In this document: positions 1-11,558 of the stretch, piece after piece
Layout of the letters: every line of letters starts with the position of its first letter
Numbering within the stretch: the stretch's first letter is position 1
Assembly: GCA_038501195.1 (NCBI GenBank)
Contig: JBBPUQ010000005.1
Location: 4,340,001 to 4,404,000, forward strand
DNA: 64,000 bases
Direction of reading: 5' to 3'
DNA from: Nemania diffusa
Lineage: Eukaryota; Ascomycota; Sordariomycetes; Xylariales; Xylariaceae
Program-made: the position numbers and the translations under genes
The notes under the pieces: model-generated
What the model saw: the letters and a program-made list of their open reading frames with translations, nothing else
Told to the model about the DNA's origin: nothing
Database searches by the model: none

Positions 1-1364
1 TACTCATTGTGCTAGTAGTTCCATGTATGAGGCAACCGGCCTCTATTCCCATACCGCGCACTGCAAATAATTCTTTCTTCAACGTCTAGCGCACATTATA
101 TCTAAAGCACGATTCATAATCTTCTCAATCTCAGGGCTTTGTCCGCTTATTAGGAGATTGGGATTATGCCGTGTCTTATAGGGGAGTATGGTCTCCTGTC
201 CAAGTCGTATTATATTGTCTTTCGAACATCTGGACTAGTAGATTGGGGACTGACTCAAGGGCATTCGGCCGGACTTGTCCTACGTGGTACACAGACAGCC
301 GAGGAACACGAAGGGCGGGTGGTGTAACGGTCTGAGCCTCCTAAAGCTGCTGTGATACCAGGCCGTTTTCTGTCATAACAGAATGCCCATGAATTGTGTA
401 GATATATTTACGATCAGACTAGGGGGCCATGACGCGCAACAGCCAGTATTTCACGTAGGGTTAGCTAATATATTAATGGCGCGAGGGACATAGCTAGTAA
501 GGGATGATTCGGTATTTTTATTTTTAGTTAGAGCTACCGTCTATTGCGATCCCCATGCTATCGACATTGTGAAATCACCACGCCTGTCAAGCCACCTTTT
601 TGAGCGCGTTGGTGTCCAAAGCAAGGCAGCCAGAACACTCGGTCGGAGAGACCAACTGGGGCCTTTTGGTAGGGCAAACCGAGACGTCGCCGATTTAACT
701 GCGCATCTAGAAATAACTGGCAAGCCTGCGAACCAGCTGATATCGAAATATTAAACAACCCCTTATTGCAACATCTCCCTTCTCCAAAACAAGAACCCTT
801 GTGTCCCATCTGGGGAGTCCAAGGCAATACAAGCTCGGCAAGTTATACCATCAACGTATAGGCTGAGGGGAAGACGCGAGAATGATTCGTGGAGAAGTGG
901 AGGTTATGGATCTAATCCATGTTGAGTTTGGGCTTACCATGCACTACTTGTCTGAGCACCCTTGTATTGACCTCGAGAGAGTCACGGTCTTTGTAGCGAG
1001 GGCTAAGTTTTGTTCGAAATGGCGGTTGGAAGCAAGCAGACAGTAAAGATAGACGCGAATCCCCTGTCCATATACAATGCTGGATCAGCTGAAACTGTAC
1101 GTTTGTATTCGCGTATAACGAAGTATTGTTCTAGGGCGTGTCGGGAGAAATGCGAGAGAGGCCGTGAAAAAATAGGACGCATCAAGAAATGGCATATCTA
1201 GCGTCATAGTTCCGCCGGACTGATATTATGCGTCGTTCTCGGTAACGTCTTATTCTGGTAGTACATTCGGTGGTGTGGTAGAGTTTGACCATGGTCGACG
1301 ACTGATATTTAGGCCGAGTATACCTACTCAAGAGGCTTCCAATGGTCGACCTTGGCGAGAGTGA
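1..1364. other. Intergenic left edge, no supported gene
   Basis: The only open frames here are under 100 codons, on both strands, with no recognisable domain and no matching splice signals. The rightmost part is presumably the 3' flank of the minus-strand poly(A)-binding protein gene. Confidence 0.6.
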
Positions 1365-2193
1365 TTAGTATGGCGCGAAGCCACCGTGACCTCTACCCCG
1401 GTATCCACCACGATATCCGCCCCGAGGATTAAATCCACCCCTTCCGCCGTAGGAGCCCCTTCCAAAGCCGCCTCTCCCACGTCCACGACCACGGCTCATG
1501 CCCGGTATGTTGGTGCGCTTTGGGGTAACCTTAATGTTTCGGCCTTTTAGAACGCTATCGTTGAGCACGAGGGCTTGCGCAACGAGACTAGGTTCTGTAA
1601 ACTCGACATAGGCATACCTAAGACTATGGTTAGGTATGGTGGGACATTGTCGTGGCAAGTACTGTTGGTTGCTAGGAAGCCACTGGAGGGAGAACTAGGG
1701 CGGAAAAAGGAAAGCTTGAGAATAGGGGCGATGAAGGAAAATGAGTAGCTATACCCTTTAGGCTGACCGGTGAACTTATCCAACAGAATGGTGACACGGT
1801 TTATGGAGCCGCAGCTCTGGAAGTGTGCCTGGATCTCCTCGGGCGAGACGGAGTAATCGACATTGCCAACGAAGATGCTGCGGCTGTCGACATCGTTCCG
1901 ATCGTCTGAGACCTCTTGGTTCCTCTCCTCGAGGGCGGCGTGCATCTCGCGCAGCTTGGCGGCCTCCTGCTCCATCTCGGCAACGCGACGCTTCATGGCC
2001 GAAATCTCCTCCTGTTTGATGATCAATCGGGGGTTAGTTGACCAGATCTCGTCAAACTTGTTCTTGGGCTCAGGGGGTCCAGTATTTCTGGCTACATGCA
2101 CCATCGGGGAGGGCGTACCTCATCGTTGCCTTCTTCCCCGACAAGGGGATCTTCGTTGGCGACATCGCGCTCGTTGTGGGCCGTGTCAGACAT
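1365..2193 (-). CDS. pab2: Nuclear polyadenylate-binding protein, Pab2/PABPN1 type
   Basis: Predicted 194-residue RNA-binding protein. Three minus-strand exons fit: 2193-2119, 2011-1755 and 1617-1365. The first intron carries an ACTAAC branch site ahead of its CAG acceptor, and all phases agree. The order is an acidic N-terminus, a short coiled-coil segment beginning EEISAMKRR, one RRM with RNP2-like SIFVGNVDY and RNP1-like KGYAYVEF, and an Arg/Gly-rich tail ending GGFAPY. This coiled coil, RRM and RGG order is characteristic of PABPN1 (fission yeast Pab2), which binds poly(A) tails in the nucleus and acts in polyadenylation and exosome-linked RNA decay. The RNP1 motif is split by the second intron and is restored exactly by splicing. 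Its length fits the family. The start is the first ATG of the acidic reading frame. Confidence 0.93.
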
Positions 2194-5100
2194 GATGGAT
2201 GCTGTGGTTGTAAACTGCGCACAATCATTAGATATTTGGCTATTGAGGGCCCCTTCTTGACCTTGGGGGAGAGCGCGCGTGTCCGTGGCGCGTGCTTGTA
2301 GTGCTGTGTTGTGATGGGCTGCGATGTGCTGTGCCGTGAAGAGGGAGAAGGGTAAATAGAGAGGGAAGGATAGACGAATGATAGGAAGCGAGTGTAGTAA
2401 ATGGTGCTTACTCTGCGCGTATCTGTGTGCGTTACACTAAGGTATCTACCTATTTACTACCCGAGCAGGCAGACAGACAGGTCAATATTCCGGTCGAGAT
2501 ACCTAGGTGGAGGAGGTGGGTGGGCAGGTAGTGTGCGTAGGTCGGTAGGCGCCTTTAGGAGGCTCTCTGTTGTGCACAAAGCAAGTACAGCGCAATACAG
2601 CACGTACAGAACCAAATAAATATATGGCTAGAGGACAAGAAGACGTAGATAGAAGACGTGTCAGAGTTCACGTTAGCTAACCTAAGGTAGGTAGGGGAGG
2701 GTGACGTGAGGAGACGGAGGGCGGCGTTGAATGGTGAAATATTGTATCTAAGTAAATCTTGCATGTAATAATAAGGCTGTCGACGGGCCATGACCCATGG
2801 CCTTTGTCTTGCACAGCTGTGACCACAGCTATGACCACAGACCACAGCCATTACCTATATGTAGGTAGGTACCTACCATGCTAAAGTTACAGCGGGTAGG
2901 TACGCAGTAGAGTGCGTTGTGGGAAAAGGTACTTGCATTGGTACATCTTCTGCAGCTGTAATTACCCAGCTAACTTGGGTACCTGCCTAGTATATTCGAG
3001 TGGGGCATTTGGTGGATCCGATCTACATCTGTACCTAAAAAGCTGCCCAACGACACGGAACTTACTATGTACGTAAGTATGTGCATCTACTCCCTGTAAA
3101 TGTAAAAGTAGGACATTAGACTTTGGAATGCAATGTACGAAGCGCTTGTTTCCCTTCTTATTAGCCTTTGTTTTTATTATCCTCAACTATATTAAGGTGC
3201 TGGGGGCTCAAAACATGCCCATAGTATTCAAGGGCCCTTGTACACCCTGTCTTGGACTATCTTATTAGGTATATGTGCTTAAGTAGGTAGTTTGGAAGGA
3301 TGATTAATATCAAAAGAGAAGAATTTAGCATGCCGAAAGAACCTTTCCTTCTCGAGACCACCGGAAATTCTATATTGTTGAGAAGTTTGCCATTCATATT
3401 GGGAGAAGGTTTAATGCACCGAGGTTAAATAGACATCATTGGGGCTAGGTATCAGATGAAGATGGGCCATGGGGAAATAAATGACTAATACACGTAGGCG
3501 CAAACGTGGGGTGTCGTAGAAAAGGCAATAGCAAATGAGTATATACCAACCTAAGTACCTAAGAAACTAAAAGCAAATCAGGTAAACCGTGATGTGATAT
3601 ATCCCCGTAACTAGCCACGTAGATTCTGGAGGTTATATAAGGTAGAGCACCTAAATAGTCTATTCATTTCTTTCTCACCTGTACCTACTTCTCACGTAGC
3701 AAAGGGCTGCTTTTACGTCATAACCTACTTACTTTTAGAGTAATGCTACCTAGAAAGGGGTTCATTTTAGATATCATCTCACCCTGCTGCCTTAGTAGAG
3801 TTTTGTACTGATATAGGATATAAGTTGCGCTCGTAAGCTGTTGACGCTAAGCGTAGGTAGTAGGACTCGTTATTGTGCTAAGGCCGCGAAAACGTCACCG
3901 TCAGCTGGGTCCCATCTATATATACGCTCCCTACTACTGCATTGCTATGCTGTTGCTAGATATATGCTATATTTGACGCAAGACCGTGACAGTGTTGGAT
4001 GGACAAATGTTAATAGGTTGATTGACGGGGAGAAGGATGGGAAGAGAGGGTAGTCGGCAGCGAGACGTGAAGCCGCGAACGAAATGGGCTTCTGGTTCTT
4101 GATATCTCGTGCTGCATCCCGAATAGCATAGTCGATTGTTTTCCTGACAGGATTCCCGGCTATAGTAGATTCCGGAGTCTAAAAACCCTACGTAATTTAA
4201 TTATATTGAGTGAAGTCGGGCCAGGTCTACGTGGTATCGGGTGTTTTTTATGATACCTATATCCTCAACGATACGAGATTGTTTGATAAGTAGTTGGCAT
4301 TAGTAAGGGGACGGGGCTGGCGGCCATTTGAATTTCTGAGACGGGCAGGGCTGGCGCGTCAAATTGAACATCTGTTGTACCAATCGGATGAACGTGGAAT
4401 ACGGATGAATGCCACAGGGTAGGTGGTTTAGACAGCGGAAATGGAGAGACCGGACGAATGAAGAGTACTCTGTGCTTGCGTCGCCGTCGGTAGGGCTCTA
4501 GATAAATAGCTGTTACAGATGTCGTGCTTCAGATCCTAGTCGCAGATCCTCTAACACGCAGTCGTACAACCTTGCGTAAGCCTAGTGGTAGCTGTATTGT
4601 ATGTAATCCACAGCCTAGACTATCTTGTGCAGCTTGAGGTTAAGATGTAGAGATTGGAATTCATATGCATGCATCTCATACGAGGCGGAGTAGGTAGGTA
4701 TGTCTTTCATAATCAGGAGATGCAGAGTTGCAATGACGACGGTGACGAGTTTTTACCAGCAGCGAACATGTTTGAACGATAGCTCTGGAAGCACAGTCAG
4801 ATCATTGAGATAGGATGACGGAAAGATCTTCAAACAAGTCGGTTTGAGAACTTATCACAGGGGATTCCGCACGCGTGGCATGATCTTGGCATTCGGTTTG
4901 GGGACGCTGGGTTGGTACGGTTTCAGATCGCCCTCTAGACCAGACCAGACCCTTGCTCCTCGAGACGACCCTGGCCCCCATCTCGACACGAAGACGGCCA
5001 AGTCCCCTCAAGACGACGAACTACATAGGGTGCTGTAGTTCCTTATATTAAGGGTCTTGGTAGATCATTGCTCGTCGCAGATCATCGACTGAAAATCTTA

Positions 5101-5222
5101 AAACAAGCCAACCAACCACTTTCGCTCATTTTCACTTATTGCTCAGCTCCGACGGGTTTTCTCTGCACCACGGACACTTACAATAGCCCAAGTCTCTGAG
5201 TACGCTCGATCCTTTTTTCAAC
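2194..5222. other. Long intergenic region, no supported gene
   Basis: About 3 kb with no open frame of credible coding character. It holds the pab2 upstream region (2194-2400) and many short TAGG/CCTA runs (for example about 2681-2700 and 2861-2880). Frames at 2401-2619, 2555-2851 and 3841-4053 have no domain and low-complexity or biased composition. Confidence 0.6.
5043..5050 (+). promoter_or_regulatory. TATA-like box of the cysteine-repeat peptide gene
   Basis: A TTATATTA element lies about 175 bp upstream of the ATG at 5223, followed by a C/T-rich leader. Its position suits a fungal core promoter, but it is inferred from position only. Confidence 0.35.
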
Positions 5223-5543
5223 ATGAGAGTCTCGGTTTACTTACAGGCGGTGGCTCTAGCCATGAGCACTTCTCCTGCTATTGCGCTAGCGATTGGAGAG
5301 AACGGAAGCCCTGTCAGACCTGCCGTCATGCTTCGGGACCTTAGTTGCAGCAAGGAAGCTATCGCAAGCTGCACTACAACGACAGGGCAGGATGGGTCAG
5401 CCTGCTTCGGCCACCTTTGCGCAGGCAGACCGCTAGAGATGATGGTGAAGCGCCAGGACGATTGCACCGAGGACAACCTGCTCCAATGCGCCATACTGGA
5501 CTGGAACCAGGCGCAAGTCTGCTTTCAACAACTCTGCCTCTAA
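5223..5543 (+). CDS. Small secreted protein with two matched four-cysteine repeats around a Lys-Arg site
   Basis: Single-exon frame of 106 residues. Residues 1-23 look like a signal peptide (hydrophobic core ending in ALA). The mature part has exactly eight cysteines in two sets, C42-C50-C61-C66 and C81-C89-C100-C105, so both follow C-x7-C-x10-C-x4-C. Between them lies a dibasic Lys76-Arg77, a typical Kex2 cleavage site. I infer a precursor that enters the secretory pathway and may be cut into two related disulfide-stabilised peptides of roughly 30-50 residues. The repeats share cysteine spacing and a C-F-x-x-L-C ending but little other sequence, so the duplication would be old. I do not recognise the family. 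Effector, antimicrobial or signalling roles are all possible and none is shown. Start chosen because the signal peptide begins at this ATG. Confidence 0.72.
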   Translation: MRVSVYLQAVALAMSTSPAIALAIGENGSPVRPAVMLRDLSCSKEAIASCTTTTGQDGSACFGHLCAGRPLEMMVKRQDDCTEDNLLQCAILDWNQAQVCFQQLCL

Positions 5544-7361
5544 TGAAGGCGACAGTGCAACGGTAGTGAACGAAAAGAATATCGAATTCATACCTTGTCG
5601 CGAACATATATATACCGTTATTGCTCCAGCTGCAATCGCGGCGGCGTCGTTTTGCGACAAACCTTCAATGGGCACAATTGGGTCACAATTGGGTCTCATA
5701 CGAAGCGAGAACGTGCTCAATAAAGCGTCGGGTACGCCGGACACAAAAGGAAGGACTATTTGGCGTCGATCGTGCTGTCTAAACAGCGCGAGGCGGATCG
5801 CAACATGACCTAGAAGGCTTCATGATTGGGCGATTGGGCATTTGGGACGATGCAGAAGTTCATATCAACTTGTATTTTGGGTCCTCTTCTCTACCGACCA
5901 AACTGCGTTGATTTTTCTCGCCGAGGACGATTTGTCTTCCGCGAATAAGGCGTTCAGCCATGCCATTATGACTTTTCATAGACGATAGACGACCAATAAA
6001 TTGGGACAATTCTCCAGGGCTTGTTTCGAGTTCGGCTGCGTACCTAAGGCAGCCCCTGACGTATTAGTAGTGTTATTCGTAAGCGGGTTTCACCCGTCGA
6101 CAGCGCACAAGCCATCATGCTTCCATAGTAAGAAGGTATCTATCTAGTGTCGGAAATCGGTGAGTTGATGCGATGGGTATAGCACGGGAAAAGAAGGTGA
6201 AATTTTTGTAAGATTTGTGCAACACAATGAGATGGATAGGGAGATGGGTTGGGTTGAAATCTCACAGAAGAAACAGGGTTACAATGTAGTACGCCTGATT
6301 GGTTCTAATGGGATTACCTAATAGTGTATCTACCTGTAATTGCATTGCTATGCCACTACCTACCTAATCTTGGTTACGCCTCCTCGGCGTATGCAAGAAT
6401 CGTATATGTAAGTATTTACATGCACTGATCGTATATATAAGGTCGGCTGAGCTGCTCGGCAGTTTTTGTGTTACATCAATATCAAAAGCAAGTAATCGAA
6501 AAAGCTTGGACTTTATCTGCCGTTTCGCTTGGTGATTACTGTAGGCGGCCTGTAGTGTCACGATGAGTTGACGAAAAAAAAACTATATAGAAGGAATAAT
6601 ATCGTGGGATCGTACAGCGGCATCAAAATGGCGTATAAATTGGGGTTGTGGGTATTGCCCTGAAAACTACCTACTATTACCTACATTATGTAACCTACTA
6701 ATGTATGCTACCGACACTAGATTAGATCGTGGGACCTAGGTATAATAGAGATTATAGCTGTAGTGTAGATATAGGTATTGCCGTCCGGCAATGTAATAAG
6801 CAGATCTGGCCCCCATTAAGAATAGGAACATATCTTAGGTGAATTACTGAATATCCCGTTCGTAGATAGCGTGCATACAGTATGGATACCACCTTGCATC
6901 GTATAATCCTTCTAGTCCCGGGAGATCTCCAAGCGGCGCTCCGGGGCGCTCCAGATTTCTCTACCGTCACACTTTTCCGTATAGGTAGCGTACAGTCACT
7001 GCATAATCATCAGCTTACTTGTCGTTTTGGCGTCGGAGAACGATACCGAGCGCGGGCGTGCGTGGACTTTAAAATGAACGACACTATACATTTACAAGTA
7101 TGTACGCGTATATTCAATGTTTCGCATAATCCTGGTGTACACGTGTAAGTAGGGCGATAACGAGCGACCAAGCGCGCGAAATTTGTCATGACTGAGGGGT
7201 AGTGTAAGCCTGGTAGACCTATTAGGTAGGTAATGTTTCAATAGGTGCGGCCAGTATATATAGATACTACACGAACATCTCAACCTCCAATTGAGTGTTT
7301 ATGTGAGGCGCTCAGAGGTTGTTCATTCTTCCTTTTGCACTACGGTCGAAATCGCTTCGAG
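5544..7361. other. Intergenic region between the secreted peptide and the P450
   Basis: No supported gene. Frames at 5566-5808, 6364-6561 and 6882-7148 lack domains and coding-like codon use. The segment includes several CCTA/TAGG runs (6655-6690) and, at its right end, the P450 core promoter. Confidence 0.55.
7255..7262 (+). promoter_or_regulatory. TATA box of the P450 gene
   Basis: TATATATA lies 107 bp before the ATG at 7362, a usual distance for a fungal gene. The call rests on motif and position only. Confidence 0.45.
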
Positions 7362-9118
7362 ATGGCCGACCTCTCGAGACCGTTTACCACCGTGCTTGGT
7401 GAGTTCAATCTCACATCATGGCAGGGTGCCGGTCGCATAGCGCTTGCGCTCACTGCTTTCTTCTTCATACGCCTTTGCGCCATTGCGGTGTATAACCTCT
7501 ATTTCCACCCGCTCCGTCACATCCCGGGCCCGCCGCTATGGATCGCCATCAACGGTCTGAGGTCGTTATACAAGATGCGGGGGATCCTCGAGTTCAAGTA
7601 CGCCGAGTTCCATGAGAAGTACGGCGAGGTGGTCCGAGTCAATGCCGACGAGGTTGCTTTCATCCGCCCCGAGGCCTGGAAGGATATCTACGGCCACGGG
7701 CATGCCGAGTTCCCGAAGCACTTCCCCGGCCTCAAGCTGGACACGAAGAAGATCGTCTTCTCCGCGTCTAAGGATCATTTCCGGTACCGAAGAGCCATGT
7801 TGCCGGCCTTCTCGGACAAGGCCCTGCGTCTGCAGGAGCCCCTCATCCGCGTCTACATTGACCTGCTCGTGAAGCGACTGCGGGAGCTATCCGATACGGG
7901 CGAGCCGGTTAACATGGTGCGCTGGTACAACTTCACGACCTTCGACCTGATCGCCGATCTCGCCTACGGAACCTCACTAAAGGGGTTAGCGGACGGGAAA
8001 AGCAACGCCTGGCTCGACAACATCGGCAACATCATCAAGCTGCTCCCCATCATGGCCTTCGGCAGCATGTTCCCGCTCGTCGGGTCCGCCATGAAGTTCC
8101 TCGTGGGCCCGCAGATCCGCAACGCCGAGAAGAAGCACTACGCCTTCGCGTCCAAGATGACCATGGACCGCATCTACCACAAGAGCCAGCCCGACCGCGG
8201 CGACTTCATGGACTTCATGCTGCGGTCGCGCGGGGAGCCGCACGAGATGAAGGACGACGAGCTCGCGAGCAACGCGGACCTCATCATGCTCGCTGGCTCG
8301 GAGACCACGGCGACGCTGCTGAGCGGTGTTACGTACTGGTTGTTGAAGACACCCCACGCGCTGAAGAAGGTTACGGACGAGGTCCGAGAGGCATTTAAGT
8401 CCGACGAGGAGATCACGTTCGACGACACCCGAGCGAAACTGCCGTATATGATGGCTTGTCTCCAAGAAGGGCTCCGGATTTTCCCTCCCCTTCCTTTGGG
8501 CATGTTGCGCATTGTCCCCGAGGGCCCACCGGTCCAGATCGCTGGCGTCACAATTCCTGGAAAGGTAGGTACTGATATTATCTCCAACTTACCTCCTGCA
8601 GCGAAAACTGATTAGATGTCTAGACACAAGTCAGTGTGCCACAGCTGGCAGCCTTCCGCTCAGAGTATAACTACTATAAGCCATTAGAGTATATTCCGGA
8701 GCGATGGCTTCCTGAATCAACAACAGACCCAAAATCCCCGTTCTTCAATGATAGGCGTGAGATCCACAAGCCGTTTAGCGTGGGCCGACGAGACTGCATT
8801 GGTCAGAATTTGGCTATGCGTAAGTGATCACTCCTCCTACTTCCCTCCCCTTTCACTTCTCTGGATACCGGAAGACAAGAATCCATGCCGGCTCAGCGTG
8901 GTCAGATTTCTGTTCAAATTTACATGACATACCATGGATCTCGGAAGACACGCACACTAATGATTATAACAGACGAGATGCGATCCATCTTGGCTAAGGT
9001 CCTATGGAACTTCGAGTTAACGCTTGACGAGAGCTCCAAGAATTGGCATGACCAAAAGATCTTGGCGCTATGGGTAAAGCCACCGCTACAGGTTCATATT
9101 AGACAGAGAGCCCTTTGA
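7362..9118 (+). CDS. Microsomal cytochrome P450 monooxygenase
   Basis: Predicted 514-residue P450 from three exons: 7362-8564, 8624-8819 and 8973-9118. Introns start GTAGGT and GTAAGT, and phases agree. A membrane anchor at about residues 23-45 is followed by a Pro-rich hinge (HIPGPP). The I-helix oxygen-binding motif AGSETT is at 311-316, the K-helix EGLR at 369-372, and the haem motif FSVGRRDCIG at 452-461 with ligand Cys459. All catalytic landmarks are present, so the enzyme should be active, using NADPH-P450 reductase at the ER. The sequence resembles the large fungal class annotated as isotrichodermin C-15 hydroxylase-like, but the substrate cannot be read from sequence. Upstream in-frame codons lack an ATG, so 7362 is the start. 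No biosynthetic core enzyme lies nearby, although an oxidase gene follows beyond the HNH pseudogene. Confidence 0.93.
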
Positions 9119-9691
9119 GTGCTCTCCTTGTACGAATTTAAAAGCGAGCATTTCTACGGAAAGCCGAGGCGTTGAGGGAATACCTTGGTGTTAGGGTTAG
9201 AGAGTGGTTGATATCTTATGTGATTGTGCTCATAGAATGGACCTATGTTTGTCGGACCTAAAGAAGTCCTGGCTACCTTGCTAATTGGAATTGAAAAAAC
9301 AACCGCCAATTTCTTCATGATTGGATGTAAGGCTTAAGCGTGCCCAAGACACTATGACAGAAAAGCGAAACCGTTAATGGCGTCGCTTGCGAGGTTGATA
9401 CTGTTTGATTGAGAACAAGAGCTCCTACACTAGGCCGAATTAAGAGAAACAAACTTGTTTAAACACAAGTTTTATTATAAGAGATAATGTCATAAATAAA
9501 AGTTGGTATAAATGACGGTAAATGCGATTGCTTGGTTATTACAAGATTTATTGTGCTTTAAACTTACGCAGTTCCCAGTTTACGTCTGCTAAAAACGCAC
9601 GGCTATTCCATGGCGTAATACAGCCGCCTTGCACATTTTTATACCCCCAATGATCCTCTGGGGGAGTCTGACCAACCGAGTCGTCGTCTAA
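9119..9691. other. Intergenic region between converging P450 gene and HNH pseudogene
   Basis: 3' flanks of both genes. AT-rich stretches around 9456-9500 could serve in 3'-end formation. I see no gene. Confidence 0.5.
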
Positions 9692-11107
9692 TCACCGCCG
9701 TTTACTGCCTCTCCTCTCTTGGTACAGTACTGTTTCTTCCTCGATTGACTGATGCTGTACAGATTTGCCTGTCTTACCATTACTAGCTCCTATCTGTGTA
9801 TCCCCCGAGCTCGGAGTTGCGGAGAGATTCGTCCTCCCACTAAATGGCGAGCCTATTACGGACGTACCTATTCTACTTATGCTGGGCAAGGCGACATTCA
9901 AGTGTGGTCTCTGAGCAGCCATATTCTCGATACAGCACATCTCGTAGTGATGTCGGAGGGCTTTGCGATCGACTGTCGCAGGTACCGAAGCCTTGCGGCC
10001 GTTCAACTCGGCCAGGACATCGTATGGTACAAATACACGCACCCGAAGCGTGCGAGGGTGAATAGAGAAAAGCCGTGCTTCAAAAAATTCGTGAAGATGC
10101 TTCATTAAGAGGATGCCATTGCTCGGACTCCAGGTGTTCTGCCATGCTTCTTGAAGCCTCCGTGGACTCTAGTCTACAGGTCCGTCATTGCTCCTATGTT
10201 CGCAATCAGGGCTAGGATAAAGATGGTAATGCTGTTGAGGGATAATATGACAGGCCTGAACGCTAGGGCTTACTGCTGGACTTAGACACCATGTTTCTCC
10301 TTTGCCGGAGACGGTGCAACAGGCGGCCCTATTAAGGCAGCCGGACCTGAAATCGGTTATGACCCTTCTAGCCTCGTCAGCACTTATTTCCATGCTTGCT
10401 GGTGCAATCATATTGTCAAATTCATAGTTATCTACTTCACTCGAGCTATTTTTCCCTTGTGAATCAGCTCCGGGCGAGGCTTGATTGGGAGGGGATCGAG
10501 ACCCTTTTTTCAGCTTTTGTTGAAGTGGTGCAATTGTGAGTTTTAGATTATTAGGCGTCTTGTTTAGCGGTATATATCGAGGATCGTGCCGGCGTATAGG
10601 GTTGGGAATGTGTTGAGCGCATCCCGCTAAGGGTATGTTAGGTTAACACAGGCGGTAAAATAGCGTAAGGGATAAAACCAACTGACCTTGTAGATGAATA
10701 TTTAATGGTGAATAAGAATAGAGATCGCAGTGCGCATGAAAGACAACATGGTATTGTATGACGTTTTGTTCCTTCGGGCGGAGAGGTGGGAGACCCGGCA
10801 CGGGCTGGTCTAATTATGCTTGTGTTATGAAGGACGACCAATGTGGTGGCCAGCTCGACCAGCCAGTTAAAGCAAATGCTATACCGGCCCATTTGTCGTG
10901 ATTGTTATTATTGCTGTTGCTGTCTACATCATCTGGAATCTAAAAGCAGAGGCGCAACTCATCGCAAACGTCGCGAAAGGTCACCAGCTCGCTGCCCACA
11001 GCTTGGTAGATGCCAGCGAAGGCAACCGGACTTTCTTCTTGGCCTCTGGTGAAATGTACATTCCACCCAACGGCTCGCATGGAGGCTGTGACGGCGGCGT
11101 TCGACAT
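9692..11107 (-). pseudogene. Fungal HNH_2-type nuclease-domain protein, two in-frame TAG codons
   Basis: A minus-strand gene model of exons 11107-10885, 10809-10687 and 10626-9692 totals 427 codons. Both introns keep phase (GTATAG..TTAG, and GTCAGT..TTAG with a CTAAC branch site). The C-terminal part has the fungal HNH_2 signature in order: a Cys/Gly-rich strand, ACHIIPQQHYHLY, SPSNGILL, and a conserved-looking HLHEFFEARLFSI block. The frame is broken by TAG at 10942-10940 and again at 10171-10169, between the first His block and the SPSNGILL block. Homology-like sequence continues in the same frame after each stop, so these look like nonsense mutations and not gene ends. Intact relatives are common multicopy proteins of unknown function in ascomycetes. 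Readthrough, sequencing error or unusual splicing could rescue it, but no good intron removes either stop. Confidence 0.75.
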
Positions 11108-11558
11108 GACTATATTATCATTATGTTTGAAGACCTTATGATCACTAGTTTGAGGCCAAAGCAAGGACATACTGGTGTATAAATTCGTATGACAGTGACA
11201 CGAGTGACACGAGTGGGTCAACGTGTGATAAAGCGTTGGCCTAGCAACAGCAGTTATCGGGTGCTAGATATTGGTAGGTCAGATATAATATGGCTTAATA
11301 ATAATACCCCTCTTATCCTTTGGGACACTACATCTTTTGGCTCAACCGTAACATGGTCAAATTAGGATTGTAACAAAGTCACCTAATTAAGTAACAAGCT
11401 AAGATAGAACAGCATTGTACTAGTTCTATAAGAAATTTATATGAAAAAAGAAAAAGAAAAAAAAGCAAAGGGCAAAGAGCAGAAAACGTACAACACCAGG
11501 GATTCGCTGGTCGTCACCATCGCACCTACTAATCTGGCGTCACTGAGGCAAACTATAA
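11108..11558. other. Short divergent intergenic region
   Basis: Shared upstream region of the minus-strand HNH pseudogene and the plus-strand oxidase. It has an A-rich stretch at about 11440-11475. No gene is seen. Confidence 0.5.

Noticed and set aside
541..827. Overlapping short frames on both strands near the left edge
   Set aside because: Under 100 codons, no domain, no consistent codon use.
10810..10884. In-frame TAA between the first two HNH-gene blocks, first read as a third nonsense codon
   Set aside because: It lies inside a 75-nt GTATAG..TTAG intron that keeps phase, so only two stops remain unexplained.
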